Assembly: GCF_033095785.1 (NCBI RefSeq)
Contig: NZ_CP137134.1
Location: 620,001 to 684,000, forward strand
DNA length: 64,000 bases
Reading direction: 5' to 3'
Source: Nitrosospira sp. Is2
GTDB taxonomy: Bacteria > Pseudomonadota > Gammaproteobacteria > Burkholderiales > Nitrosomonadaceae
Made by a program: the position numbers and the translations under genes. Below the pieces are notes generated by a model, which saw only the letters and a list, made by a program, of their open reading frames with translations, ran no database searches and was not told the origin of the DNA. Below, piece after piece: positions 18,308 to 27,462 of the stretch. Within the stretch, counting starts at the first letter, position 1. Each line of letters begins with the position of its first letter.

Positions 18308-19540
18308 ATGAGACGACGTATGTCCAGGTTATCGGTAAAAGAAGTGATTAACAAGAAAGAAGCGGGCTACTACTGCGATGGCGGTGGACTGTATCTCCAA
18401 GTGAGCGATTCAGGTAGCAAGTCATGGATCTTCCGCTATACCTTGAATGGCAGGAATCGACATATGGGCCTTGGCCCATTTCATACCGTATCCCTTGCTG
18501 ATGCGCGCCACGCTGCCGTCCTCTGCCGCCAGTCGCTACTGAAGAAGATCGACCCTATTGCGGTGCGAGATGCTGAGCATGCTCAGCAATCTCTTGGGGC
18601 TGCACGGTCGATGACTTTCTTGGAGTGTGCCACCGCCTATATCAAAACTCACCGCTCCAGCTGGAAAAACGCAAAGCATGCCGATCAGTGGGCAAACACG
18701 ATCAAGACATATTGTGGGCCGGTGATGGGACCATTATCAGTACAAGAAGTGGATACGGGATTGGTCATGAAAGTGCTTGAGCCTATCTGGACGGAAAAGC
18801 GTGAGACCGCAAGCCGATTACGCGGCCGTATTGAATCAGTCCTGGATTGGGCCACGGTCAGCGGTTATCGGGAGGGTGACAACCCTGCGCGATGGCGAGG
18901 ACACCTGGAGAATCTGCTTCCCTCGCTTAATAAGAAACTGAGGGTGAAACATCATCCCGCACTTCCCTTCAATCAAATGGGTGAGTTCATGGAATCCCTC
19001 AGGCTCCAGCAAGGCGTTGCAGCCCGAGCTCTGGAATTCCTTATTTTGACTGCTGCACGGACCGGCGAGACGATTGGTGCAAGATGGGATGAGTTTGACC
19101 TGAAGGCAGGAGTCTGGAGCATTCCAGCATCGCGCATGAAAGCTGCAGTGGAGCATCGCGTACCCTTATCGAAGAGAACATTGGAAATCATTCTGGTGCT
19201 GAACCAGATCAAACAGAGCGACTATGTATTTCCAGGGCAGAAGGAAGGTAAGCCTCTAACAAATATGGCGATGCTTGAGCTGCTCAAGCGTATGGGAAGA
19301 ACTGGACTGACCGTGCACGGTTTTCGATCATCGTTTCGCGACTGGGCATCAGAATGTACAAACTTTTCCCGTGACGTGTGCGAAATGGCTTTGGCTCCCA
19401 CAATTACCAATCAGGCTGAAGCCGCGTATCGACGGGGTGATCTAATTGAGAAGCGGCGCAGCTTGATGGAAGAGTGGGCGACTCATTGTGCTGGATCGAA
19501 AACTATAGGGAACATATCCGTCTGGTCAGTGAGTAACTGA
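18308..19540 (+). CDS. P4-type tyrosine integrase
   Basis: A 410-aa site-specific recombinase. It has an N-terminal DUF4102-type arm-binding domain (1-90), a core-binding SAM-like domain (about 100-205) and a catalytic domain (about 215-395). Catalytic residues visible are R251 (AARTGE), H337 and R340 (HGFRSSF) and Tyr374 (EAAYRRGD). The family normally has LAH before the tyrosine; here it reads LAP (P364), so one of the six conserved active-site residues is missing. The frame opens at ATG 18308, and the same MRRR-SRLSV start is kept in the remnant at 15142, which supports the start. It lies 145 bp inside the left att site. Confidence 0.92.
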   Translation: MRRRMSRLSVKEVINKKEAGYYCDGGGLYLQVSDSGSKSWIFRYTLNGRNRHMGLGPFHTVSLADARHAAVLCRQSLLKKIDPIAVRDAEHAQQSLGAARSMTFLECATAYIKTHRSSWKNAKHADQWANTIKTYCGPVMGPLSVQEVDTGLVMKVLEPIWTEKRETASRLRGRIESVLDWATVSGYREGDNPARWRGHLENLLPSLNKKLRVKHHPALPFNQMGEFMESLRLQQGVAARALEFLILTAARTGETIGARWDEFDLKAGVWSIPASRMKAAVEHRVPLSKRTLEIILVLNQIKQSDYVFPGQKEGKPLTNMAMLELLKRMGRTGLTVHGFRSSFRDWASECTNFSRDVCEMALAPTITNQAEAAYRRGDLIEKRRSLMEEWATHCAGSKTIGNISVWSVSN

Positions 19541-19886
19541 TGGCCGATAAAATAGCTTATCACGGGTAAATTCAGAAAACTCAATTACAAATTAAATTGG
19601 ATAACTCGTGGAGAATATCCTTACTTTTGGGTCAGTATCGCCTAATCCATCGAGACTATAAATTTGCTTGTGATGATTTTTCGCGTTAACGCTGGAGTGG
19701 ATTATGCATAGGCAACTCCTGTGAATTGGACATATCTTTAAAGGTCGCTTCCGCGTTTCGGCGAGGTTTTCACCATCGCGCGAGTTGCGTGCAATCCCTC
19801 GAAGATTTTCTTCCTGCGATAGACGAAGAACGGAAGAACCTTCTTAAGAAAATCGCGTAGCTAGTGGGTCTTAAACATTTTCGGAC
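19541..19886. other. Intergenic region, no supported gene
   Basis: About 350 bases, AT-rich near the integrase. The minus strand around 19740-19855 reads protein-like for about 35 codons (VLPFFVYRRKKIFEG) but has no start or family match that I can name; it may be a gene remnant. Confidence 0.35.
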
Positions 19887-19914
19887 TTGACAAATCAAAA
19901 TATACTTCTATCAA
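19887..19914 (+). promoter_or_regulatory. Sigma70-type promoter
   Basis: TTGACA at 19887-19892, a 16-base spacer and TATCAA at 19909-19914, upstream of the secreted protein gene at 19969. Confidence 0.5.
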
Positions 19915-19934
19915 GAAATCATACGAATTACTTT

Positions 19935-19954
19935 CGCCGTTTCCTTAAACGGCG
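19935..19954 (+). promoter_or_regulatory. Hairpin just before a ribosome-binding site
   Basis: CGCCGTTT-CCTT-AAACGGCG, a perfect 8-bp stem with 4-base loop, ends 3 bases before the AGGAG at 19958. Its position in the leader of the 19969 gene suggests an effect on translation initiation or mRNA stability. Confidence 0.55.
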
Positions 19955-19968
19955 CTTAGGAGAAACTC

Positions 19969-20676
19969 ATGACTATAAGTCACAACTGTTGTTTAACAGC
20001 CGCTGCTCTCGTTTGTGTAGCCGTTTTGAGCCATAGCAGTCCAGCGGCTGCAGATGACTGCAAAACCCCTGCTTTACAGGGAACATCAGATAATTACTAC
20101 GGCCAGCGAGCCGTAACGCTCATGTTTGTATTTGCTGAAGATTGCCGTGATGTTGTGAACATCATGTGGGCAACGCCGGCAGGTTCATGGCAGCAGATTG
20201 AGTTCGAGCCCTATGAGGACGATTTTGGTACCTGCACCCCGTTTAACCGCTATTGCCAAGCAAACATGACGCACGGTGTCGGGGCCAATCCAGACAAGCC
20301 TTATTTGTTCAAGGTCCAATCATGCAGGACACGGGCTATCGGCCCCTCCGCCTGTGGTGACTGGTCGTCGGTTGGTCATTATTTGCCATGGGGGCCGGAT
20401 ACATGCATTGATGGGTACGTGTGGCGCGAAGCATCAGATTCTGATCACGTCTGCGTTGCACCCTCTTCCAGAGATAATGCGCGCGTGGACAATGCGGCAG
20501 CTGCATCTCGAATAAGCCCAACAGACCGCACATGGGGTCCAAATACATGCGTCCAAGGCTTCGTTTGGCGCGAGGCTTTTCCAAATGATGTTGTTTGTGT
20601 AACGCCTCAAATTCGCGAACAAACACGACAAGAAAATTCTGTCGCTTGGAGAAATGTTGCTCGGAACTGGCAATGA
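19969..20676 (+). CDS. Secreted Cys-rich protein with tandem WGP-x-TC repeats
   Basis: A 235-aa exported protein of unknown function. Residues 1-28 are a Sec signal peptide ending SSPAAA-D. Residues 30-140 form a Cys-containing domain (several Cys, likely disulfides in the periplasm). The C-terminal part holds two copies of a roughly 42-residue repeat, WGPDTCIDGYVWREASDSD-type and WGPNTCVQGFVWREAFPND-type, each with TC...VC(V). Such GPDTC-GFVWREA-VCV units occur in hypothetical secreted proteins of soil bacteria, from memory. Ribosome-binding site AGGAG at 19958, ATG 19969. Confidence 0.75.
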   Translation: MTISHNCCLTAAALVCVAVLSHSSPAAADDCKTPALQGTSDNYYGQRAVTLMFVFAEDCRDVVNIMWATPAGSWQQIEFEPYEDDFGTCTPFNRYCQANMTHGVGANPDKPYLFKVQSCRTRAIGPSACGDWSSVGHYLPWGPDTCIDGYVWREASDSDHVCVAPSSRDNARVDNAAAASRISPTDRTWGPNTCVQGFVWREAFPNDVVCVTPQIREQTRQENSVAWRNVARNWQ

Positions 20677-21448
20677 TTAGGCCAAAGAATTTTGTTGCCC
20701 GTTTTCGGGTAAGCCGAAACGCGTAAAATCGGATCTTCGGTGCCGGATTACAATGACGATCATTTAGATAATTTAGACCTTCGGATTACTCATGAGTCTC
20801 TTGAAACACTTCGAACAATTTAGATAGCCGGGATCGCAAGAGATTCAATGGGCGGACCCACAGACCGTGCAGTGTGACTTCCTTGACCAATCTTTGGCAG
20901 GTGGTCTGCAGGTTAATGTTCTTCCCGTACAAGCGTCATAAATCACTCTCGATATATCTTTGAATATCGACCATCGACCATCCGGATAATGAGCCATGCG
21001 ATCATTCGCCCCACGATGCCAGTCGATATTGACAGTCCGAGGCGTCCCCGCTGCAAACTTAGATGAGATCGACCGGAACAGAGGCGGATTGCAACGGCTA
21101 GAGGTCAACTGAAAGCGAGGTCCACAGGGATGGAAGACTCAAAAGAGCGAGTAGAGCGATAAATTAGGTATTCACCCTATTGCCGTCTTTGAATGAGGAA
21201 AATGCGATGAAAAGAAATTTCACCATTTCGCTTGCTCGTTTAGCTTTTACTTAAGAAAAGGCTCTGCCTCAACTAACTTCTCCCCACTTGGAGATGCTCT
21301 GGGGGAGGGTGCCAAGCGCGGGGAGCTTTCGGCGCATGAGAAAAGGGCTGTCCCTGAAACTCAAGATTGCGAGGGCACGTCCGTGCGAGAGTGATATAGC
21401 CGGGGAGCAAAGTGCATACGAGTTGTTCGGGACTTGAGAGGAAAAACT
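20677..21448. other. Intergenic region, no supported gene
   Basis: About 770 bases. A minus-strand frame 20845-21108 (87 codons) has a moderately protein-like composition, but no ribosome-binding site and no recognised family. CTGGGGGAGGGTGCC-like purine runs occur near 21300. No clear terminator is seen. Confidence 0.35.
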
Positions 21449-21931
21449 ATGAGTAGTTTTTACAGCGATGTCATTTTGAAAGACCCGCGTTTTAACAGCA
21501 CGGATCGGGTTGAAGACCAGTACCTGCTTGAGCCGTTAACGCGACAGAAAGTTGAGGGGATCATCGCAGCCGCTAAAGGGAGGGGGCTCAATCTGATGGT
21601 TTTTGAGACCTATCGCAGCCAGGCAAGACAAGGGTTATTGTTCAAGCAAGGGGCCACCAAGCTCAGCAAAGTGGGGGTGCATCATTATGGTCTAGCTTGC
21701 GATATTGTGAAATCCATAAATGGCATACCTTCTTGGGAAGGAGATTTCTGCATTCTCGGTCAATTGGCTTATGAGCACGGTTTAATTTGGGGTGGGGACT
21801 GGGGAGCACCGGCAAAACCTCATACCTTCATTGATACCGTTCATGTACAGCGCTGTTCAGTTGCACGGCAGGCTTCGCTTTTTGCGGGTGAGTGGTATCC
21901 TGATGACGTTTACGATCCTTATCAAGACTAA
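21449..21931 (+). CDS. M15 family (VanY/L-Ala-D-Glu-type) peptidase
   Basis: A 160-aa peptidoglycan peptidase of the zinc M15 group, similar in size to phage endolysins. The motifs are YRSQARQGLLFKQG, HHYGLACDIV (zinc His and Asp with the spacing of the family HxxxxxxD motif) and DTVHVQ (third zinc ligand). It has no signal peptide, as expected for an endolysin or a phage-derived lysis gene. I take the ATG at 21449 (MSSFYSD), because GAGAGGAAAA lies just ahead; an upstream ATG at 21434 would add five residues. The downstream gene overlaps its 3' end. Confidence 0.85.
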   Translation: MSSFYSDVILKDPRFNSTDRVEDQYLLEPLTRQKVEGIIAAAKGRGLNLMVFETYRSQARQGLLFKQGATKLSKVGVHHYGLACDIVKSINGIPSWEGDFCILGQLAYEHGLIWGGDWGAPAKPHTFIDTVHVQRCSVARQASLFAGEWYPDDVYDPYQD

Positions 21932-22481
21932 GCGACCAGCGTGGGTTCGGGTTCTTTCTGTTCTGTTCTTGCTGGCGCTTATAGCCCCCGAGCCCGTCTT
22001 TCCCACGTCATCCTCCGTAAGGGATAAATCGCGCCATGGGGAAATAAGACAGATAGACCAGATGTATGACAAGATAAATGCGCAGATCGGGACAGAAAGG
22101 CTTGTTGAATCGCAACGAAAGTTTGAATATTGCGAGCCATATGCAGACGCATTGCGCATTGTGCATGTTGACGACCTAGGAATCGTACGCCACTACCTTG
22201 TAGAGCGAGGTTCGGAAGACTCGTCAATGAAGCTTGATTCCTATTATGATGATAAGGGTCGTTTACGCCTCGCCTTGATCGAAGGAAGGGCTGTGAATGG
22301 GACCCTTATTCGTTATCGCATTTATTATGACCAGCACGGCGGCCGGATCCATGAGCATCGCGATAAAGTCACAGGGCCTGGTTATCCCTTTTCGTCAGCA
22401 TTGGAAGCACGAAACTTGGTCCGCAAGCCGCTGGGGTCATTCCATGCCGGAAATCCTTGTCCAGAGATCATGGACCCCTGA
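21903..22481 (+). CDS. Hypothetical exported protein
   Basis: A 192-aa protein starting at the ATG 21903, which overlaps the M15 peptidase by 29 bases. This start gives a proper signal sequence: basic KTKRPAWVR, a hydrophobic VLSVLFLLALIA and a cleavage region EPVFPTSS. The frame is open further upstream (to 21792), but only through the peptidase gene. The mature part has Tyr-rich strands (RHYLVERG, LDSYYDDKGRLRLALIEG, IYYDQHGGRI). The overlap with a cell-wall peptidase and the exported N-terminus suggest a partner in cell-wall lysis or its inhibition (an immunity-like role). That is inference. Confidence 0.6.
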   Translation: MTFTILIKTKRPAWVRVLSVLFLLALIAPEPVFPTSSSVRDKSRHGEIRQIDQMYDKINAQIGTERLVESQRKFEYCEPYADALRIVHVDDLGIVRHYLVERGSEDSSMKLDSYYDDKGRLRLALIEGRAVNGTLIRYRIYYDQHGGRIHEHRDKVTGPGYPFSSALEARNLVRKPLGSFHAGNPCPEIMDP

Positions 22482-22700
22482 AACTGGAGTTGACCCGTTT
22501 TCGTCGAAAGCCGGGGAACTCAACCATCGGCAGGCCCCACATCCATAGAAGCGCTGCTTCACAAGTCAGCTCCTTTTCTAAGAATTGGAACTCCACTAGG
22601 TCAAGAGCTAATGGCAGGGGCAGGTCAAGTGCATACTGTATCAACTGAAGTCTGGTTAATTACAGGCCAGCTAGTGCATCAGTCGAGAGCTCAAGTTCGG

Positions 22701-24158
22701 TTATTTTTTTGTTTCTACCACCGTCTTTCCACCAACATACGCTACTCCGCTTATTCCAAGGAATGCCAGCCAAGTCGGATCAAAAGTAGGAAAAGTGAGT
22801 TGCTGAACAACATGAAGGATCCCAATAAACAGCAATAATAGGTTCACGACTATCGCCTGAAACCGATATATCTGCGGTTTCTCTACTCCGCCCGCGCTCG
22901 TGATTAGATCATAAAATATTCCTTTTGACGGAAAATAAGATGACGTCTCACGTATATCTTTATCTACGACCATCGATATGACGCCTGTACTAACGCTCAG
23001 TCCAACCAAGCCCAATATGGATTCATCAATTGGGACCAGGTCGTTATATATAATCCACAGATAAACGCTTGATAGCACTGTAAAGCAGAACCATAAACCC
23101 ATTTGTACTCGCGAAAAGCTAAATGTTGCTCGCGGTGGGGACTTCACTGGCTCTCCCAAAACCAGGCCTATTAGTGTTTTTTGATTCTCAGCTTCAGGTG
23201 GTAGCCAACCTTTTGCCGCGTTCTTTGCCGCCTGTTCGTATTCGCTATTTTTTGTAGGATCATAGCCAGAGAAATTATCATGGAGCCATTGTTCTCTCTT
23301 CTTCACATCTTCCGGTAAGTTGTTTCGCAGTAACTTGGCTCTCTCCCAGAATTCGGGAAGCGGTACATCGCGAAAAATATCGGTGCGATATATCGCCCAG
23401 ATAAACACCCCCGTTAAAAAAGCAACAAGTAAAAAAGCTGCCCATTTTCGCGGATCCACCGTAATCGAAACACGATATATATCGGTCAACTCATTGGAAT
23501 AAATAGTTGCCGGCGCATTCGCTCCATCCCAGCCCAAGGCGACATGTAAAGGGTGTGGGTGCGTCAGCCTATCCCCTTTCCCCGAATGATAGAGAGAAAT
23601 CCAGAGCTTTTGACTGTTTGGTCCCGGCTTAACGTAATAGCGTAAATTGATATGATTTCTGCATACAACGATAGCAGGAGCGTCTGTATCCATAACAAAA
23701 CCATTCAGCCACAAGCGAAGCTCTTTTCCTGTTAAAGCCAAGTATTTACGAAGATCTTCATCGTTCTTGATATTGACCGATAAAACTCCCGTTCCTTCTA
23801 AGACAGGTCGTTCTTTTTCTTTTGAGTGCGGTTCTTTTTCTTCTGAGGTTGCTTCCTCACAAGGTATCTCGTCCGTCTTGCCTTTTAATACTTTAAAGTC
23901 TGTAATAGTTATCAAAAGCGGTATTTTCAGCGGTTCAGACTTCGGAGGTTCAGACTTCGGAGGTTCAGACTTCGGAGGTTCAGACTTCGGAGGTTCAGAC
24001 TTCGGAGGTTCAGACTTCGGAGGTTCGGACTTCGGAGGTTCTGATTTCGGTGAGGTGGGATTGGAGCCTTCTTCGCTAGAGACAGATGTTGCCCCCATGA
24101 GCGTAACGATCAGAAGCAGAAAAAAGCTCACGACGAAGAATGAGACGTTTTTTTTCAT
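22701..24158 (-). CDS. Membrane protein with PPKSE pentapeptide repeats
   Basis: A 485-aa protein of unknown function. It has a signal peptide (MKKNVSFFVVSFFLLLIVTL), then about eight copies of PPKSE (about residues 38-76) as an extended stalk, then a soluble beta-rich domain. A membrane segment lies at WAAFLLVAFLTGVFIWAIY (about 237-255), followed by a cytoplasmic-looking region. Three or four further membrane segments end the protein (LWFCFTVLSSVYLWII, LGLVGLSVSTGVISMVV, IVVNLLLLFIGILHVV, LAFLGISGVAYVGG). The ribosome-binding site is GGAGAG. The 15-bp DNA repeats make copy number unstable between strains. It is divergent from the lipoprotein gene at 24328. Confidence 0.7.
   Translation of the reverse strand: MKKNVSFFVVSFFLLLIVTLMGATSVSSEEGSNPTSPKSEPPKSEPPKSEPPKSEPPKSEPPKSEPPKSEPPKSEPLKIPLLITITDFKVLKGKTDEIPCEEATSEEKEPHSKEKERPVLEGTGVLSVNIKNDEDLRKYLALTGKELRLWLNGFVMDTDAPAIVVCRNHINLRYYVKPGPNSQKLWISLYHSGKGDRLTHPHPLHVALGWDGANAPATIYSNELTDIYRVSITVDPRKWAAFLLVAFLTGVFIWAIYRTDIFRDVPLPEFWERAKLLRNNLPEDVKKREQWLHDNFSGYDPTKNSEYEQAAKNAAKGWLPPEAENQKTLIGLVLGEPVKSPPRATFSFSRVQMGLWFCFTVLSSVYLWIIYNDLVPIDESILGLVGLSVSTGVISMVVDKDIRETSSYFPSKGIFYDLITSAGGVEKPQIYRFQAIVVNLLLLFIGILHVVQQLTFPTFDPTWLAFLGISGVAYVGGKTVVETKK
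23932..24050. repeat. 15-bp tandem repeat (TTCGGAGGTTCAGAC)
   Basis: About eight direct copies in frame within the 22701-24158 gene, encoding PPKSE units. The copies are nearly identical, pointing to recent expansion. Confidence 0.9.
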
Positions 24159-24327
24159 TTTACTCTCCGTTTTTTACTATTCTCCAATTACCGACTTTGT
24201 TAATTTTTTCAATCCTGCTTAATCCTCACTATAGTAAAGAAGATGTAAGTTCACACAGGCATGGACAAGCTCGATGGAGTTGAAAAAGATAGTCCATGAT
24301 TGCTGTCTTGATTAAAGGAGAAAAAGA

Positions 24328-25308
24328 ATGTCAAGCCCATTACGCCATACGAGCCTTAAGCATCTGCTTTCTCATCTACCTCATATCTCGATAGTTGCAT
24401 TTGTTGCGTTAACAGGACTCTCGGGTTGCGCAAGTATTTCTCCCGCTCCTTTTACCTCCCTCAGTACCTCAGTTCAACAACTTCGCGAGGGGGCAGATGC
24501 TTCACTTAGCATGGTCCAGGATCGCACTCGCGACCGTTATATCATTGAGGCGGCTTCTGGCGATTTGTCAAAAAGCATCAATGCACTCCTGCTCACTCAA
24601 CCTGATAACGAATTATTTGGTTGGATTAGTTCGGATCCCCCTCTATTCCTTAGGGCTTCACGTTTCCGTGACGGGATTTATCGGCTTAACTCGGTCCTCG
24701 TCGAATACGCCGGCCTTTTAGGGCAAATGGCCTCTCCCGATCTGATTGATCCAAAGACTTTCGAGCAACTGGCAAGAGACTTGAACAGAAATGTGAAGAC
24801 GGCCGCTCAGGCCTTTACTTTCTCTCACCCGACTGACAAAGAAATTGCTATGTTCTCTGCGCTGTCTACCGCCGCATTCCGTGCATATCTACAGAACAAG
24901 CAGCGCTCATCGCTTTTAAAAGCACTTGAGGCAAATCAGTCAGCAATTCAAGACACAGCGGACTTAGGAGCAATGGCCGTCCGGATGGCGGCTCAGATGC
25001 TGCGCCATGAATACGATAATACTAGCCAAAAACTTGCCAAAGCCCTTGCCGTACAGCCCCCACCCTCAAAAACTCAGATGGAAGCGGTTTTTAGGGAACT
25101 CGTCGTGCTAGATGAAAAATATATCAAGGAGCTGTTAATAATGAGTGCATTACATCAATCATATGTAGCCTTACCTTCAGCGCATAGGGATCTCGCGTTG
25201 GGGCTAGAGAACCCCAAACTTACGCTACCAATGGTTCAGGAGATTTCTGAGAATGGTCGCCAGCTATATCGGCTGTATGAAGAGCTGCGCAAGAATGGCA
25301 GTAAATAG
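24328..25308 (+). CDS. Hypothetical lipoprotein
   Basis: A 326-aa protein with a long lipoprotein signal peptide (hydrophobic ISIVAFVALTG and lipobox LSGC, Cys at about residue 34). The mature part is almost entirely helical, with heptad-like stretches (TSVQQLREGADASLSMV, FEQLARDLNRNVKTAAQAF). I do not recognise the family. Ribosome-binding site AAAGGAG. The next gene follows after 64 bases, so the two may be co-transcribed. Confidence 0.65.
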   Translation: MSSPLRHTSLKHLLSHLPHISIVAFVALTGLSGCASISPAPFTSLSTSVQQLREGADASLSMVQDRTRDRYIIEAASGDLSKSINALLLTQPDNELFGWISSDPPLFLRASRFRDGIYRLNSVLVEYAGLLGQMASPDLIDPKTFEQLARDLNRNVKTAAQAFTFSHPTDKEIAMFSALSTAAFRAYLQNKQRSSLLKALEANQSAIQDTADLGAMAVRMAAQMLRHEYDNTSQKLAKALAVQPPPSKTQMEAVFRELVVLDEKYIKELLIMSALHQSYVALPSAHRDLALGLENPKLTLPMVQEISENGRQLYRLYEELRKNGSK

Positions 25309-25372
25309 AATTATATCCATACCGCTTCCTAACTCTTTGACTGAAAAGTATTAACCTCCCGAGGAGATTCCA

Positions 25373-25729
25373 ATGGAATATAAAATGACGGACAAGGAGA
25401 GAACTCTGGAATCCTTGATAGCTGCACATCGTCAAGGACAACTTGCTGAGATCAGTCTTCGTTGCCAAAACAGGCCTCTTGAGGCGGACAAGGTCTGGGA
25501 GCGTAATGTTCGTCTTTCAATTGAAATTGATATTCTTGTTGGACATATGATTGACGAATGGCTTGGTGCTGCTGACCTTACTACCACCGCTCTTGTGGAC
25601 GCAAATGCCAAGCTGGTGGACGTTGTCAAAGATATAAAGAAAAAGATAGAGATTGCATCTAACGTCGTCAAGGTGATGGAGTGTCTCGATGAAGCAATTG
25701 CTATCGCGAAGAAGGTCTTGGCGGCTTAG
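25373..25729 (+). CDS. Hypothetical helical protein (118 aa)
   Basis: A small all-helical cytoplasmic protein with a strong GAGGAG ribosome-binding site. Charged N-terminal helices (about 1-50) are followed by amphipathic helices (VVKDIKKKIEIASNVVKVM, AIAIAKKVLAA) that could pack into a bundle or touch a membrane. No family is recognised. It is downstream of the lipoprotein gene, probably in the same operon. Confidence 0.55.
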   Translation: MEYKMTDKERTLESLIAAHRQGQLAEISLRCQNRPLEADKVWERNVRLSIEIDILVGHMIDEWLGAADLTTTALVDANAKLVDVVKDIKKKIEIASNVVKVMECLDEAIAIAKKVLAA

Positions 25730-25765
25730 CGGGTTGCTACTGCTCAACACGCAGCGACCGGAGCA

Positions 25766-25982
25766 TCGCTGAAGCGCTACTAGCATGGGGACAAGGCACC
25801 TGTCGTCCGTAAGTTACCGAACGGATTACCGATTGCAGTACCAGACGCTCGTGTCGGATCGCCTGCCTTCATCGCATGCCCCGTACAGCGCCCTCACTGT
25901 CAAGTCATAACGGTTCCTGGCTGTACCTTGTCTGCACTACTATATTCATTGAAGTCCTCGCCCGCGTCTGCATAACTAATTA
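25766..25982 (-). pseudogene. Decayed, internally deleted copy of the 27463-28188 gene
   Basis: The plus-strand sequence parallels 27467-27580 (GAAGCG-CACTAG, GATT-CAGTACC, TCGGATC-CC-GCCTTCAT-GCATGCCCC). It then jumps to a match of 27788-27882 (CC-TCACT, TTCCTG, TTGAAGTC, GC-TCTGCAT-ACTAA). Thus about 200 bases are missing and the frame is broken. Confidence 0.7.
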
Positions 25983-26202
25983 GCCAATCACTAGGAACCA
26001 CTTTTGGAAAGATCAAACGTCTAGTCCCGAATTGCTCCACCCAAGCATTCCTTTCAGAGCGATTATTGAACTTACTGCATTGTCGGTCGCCCCGCTAATT
26101 GCTTATCAATTCCTCAAGGCGGGCGAAGGATCTTTTTATAAAATGCTTACATACGTTGACCTTGCCGGGACATCGCGGATCATTTAATTAGCTGCAGTGG
26201 GG

Positions 26203-27195
26203 CTATGGCTCGGTGCGAACAACTTTGAAGAAGGGCCGATATGTGCCCTTTCCTTCTTCGCGGAACATCCAACTTTTTCCGGCTTCGCTATCATCTTCGG
26301 GAAGCTGCGGGAAGTTGTACGTTGCTCCACCGATCGAATCACTCTTGCGATCGAGGCTTTCTGGGTTGTCTCGAAGTGTTCGAAGAAATTGGTTATCGAT
26401 GGTAAGGCTTACGGTGCCTATGTGATCATCGCTAAACCAGTCGGCGACGGTCTTTCCGATAGCGTCGGAAAATTCGTTAATATAGTCTCCGGCTGCGTGG
26501 AGTATTGCCTCAGCAGCGAGTACAGCGACACCGGCGGCTGGTACAAAAGCTGTGAGGGTGGCAATCCCGGCTTGCATATGGGCAGTGTTCAGAGCACTAA
26601 TTTTTTTGGCCGCATCCTCAGGTTTCGAAAAGGTTTCTTCGTCAAATAGTAGGAGACTCAAGGCGATATCCGAGTCTCCGGGCACCGCAATGTCGACGGC
26701 TAAATCGATATTTTTTCCGAACACCGTGCCCACGTGCACGTCTCCAATGGCATCGTGGTTAATCTTCGTTGTAACTGCCGACTTCGTTTTATCTCGGGGA
26801 TCTAACGTAGTCACCGATGAAATCAAGAATGGTTCGTCCGTTCCCCCCGGATCATCTGTGCCAAAACAACGGATGCCCTGCAGCCTTATCGTTACATGGA
26901 ATCGTTCCCCCACATCGGGAAAATTTCCTTCGCCCGCAGGCCTGATTATCGATCCGAAACTGTAAGGTTTTCGAAAGTCACCTTGCGGTGTCAGTGTGAC
27001 AGGACCGGTGGGAGACCCCACCGTAAGAATACCCAAATTCGCCACATAATACTGCTCGATCTCTCGTTCTGCCGCCTCCTGAGCGGCAATGGCCTCACGT
27101 AAAGATTTTGTTCCAAATTTTCGCACTAAGTCAGTTAAAGAAATAGGACGGGGCCCAAGCCCAATTTTCGTTGCAAATTCACTCACACTAGTCAT
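26203..27195 (-). CDS. Hypothetical protein (330 aa)
   Basis: An unrecognised cytoplasmic-type protein. The N-terminal 65 residues are helical (KFGTKSLREAIAAQEAAEREIEQYY). The middle is beta-rich with an Asp/Gly-rich region (CFGTDDPGGTDEPF). About 200-245 is a hydrophobic Ala-rich helix pair (GIATLTAFVPAAGVAVLAAEAILHAAGDY) that could insert into a membrane. The ribosome-binding site is AAAGGAAAAG before ATG 27195. The Ala/Gly hydrophobic hairpin in an otherwise soluble protein is reminiscent of membrane-inserting effectors, but no family supports this. Confidence 0.6.
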   Translation of the reverse strand: MTSVSEFATKIGLGPRPISLTDLVRKFGTKSLREAIAAQEAAEREIEQYYVANLGILTVGSPTGPVTLTPQGDFRKPYSFGSIIRPAGEGNFPDVGERFHVTIRLQGIRCFGTDDPGGTDEPFLISSVTTLDPRDKTKSAVTTKINHDAIGDVHVGTVFGKNIDLAVDIAVPGDSDIALSLLLFDEETFSKPEDAAKKISALNTAHMQAGIATLTAFVPAAGVAVLAAEAILHAAGDYINEFSDAIGKTVADWFSDDHIGTVSLTIDNQFLRTLRDNPESLDRKSDSIGGATYNFPQLPEDDSEAGKSWMFREEGKGTYRPFFKVVRTEP

Positions 27196-27462
27196 TATCT
27201 TTTCCTTTATAAGAGTGCGTACCCTAGCTTCGTGCTGGAGATGCGGTTAAAGGACATTTAAGCTAACTAACAGCCGTAGGGTTGCTTCTAAAAATTGGCT
27301 CATCAAGCACCAGCCGTGGCTGGTATTCGCTAACGGGAAAACCTGTTATGGCCACGTCTTCTCCCGTGGCGGTGACGCAGCGATTCAAGATTAAACGCTC
27401 CTGGAAGGATAGGTAGATAGCCAACTGGGAGCGGTTATTCAAACACGCTCCCGACCGAGGTC

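Noticed and set aside
23932..24050. Possible CRISPR array
   Set aside because: The 15-bp units are head to tail without spacers and keep a reading frame.
23767..24222. Plus-strand frame with GGSDF repeats
   Set aside because: Antisense shadow of the PPKSE repeat gene; no ribosome-binding site.
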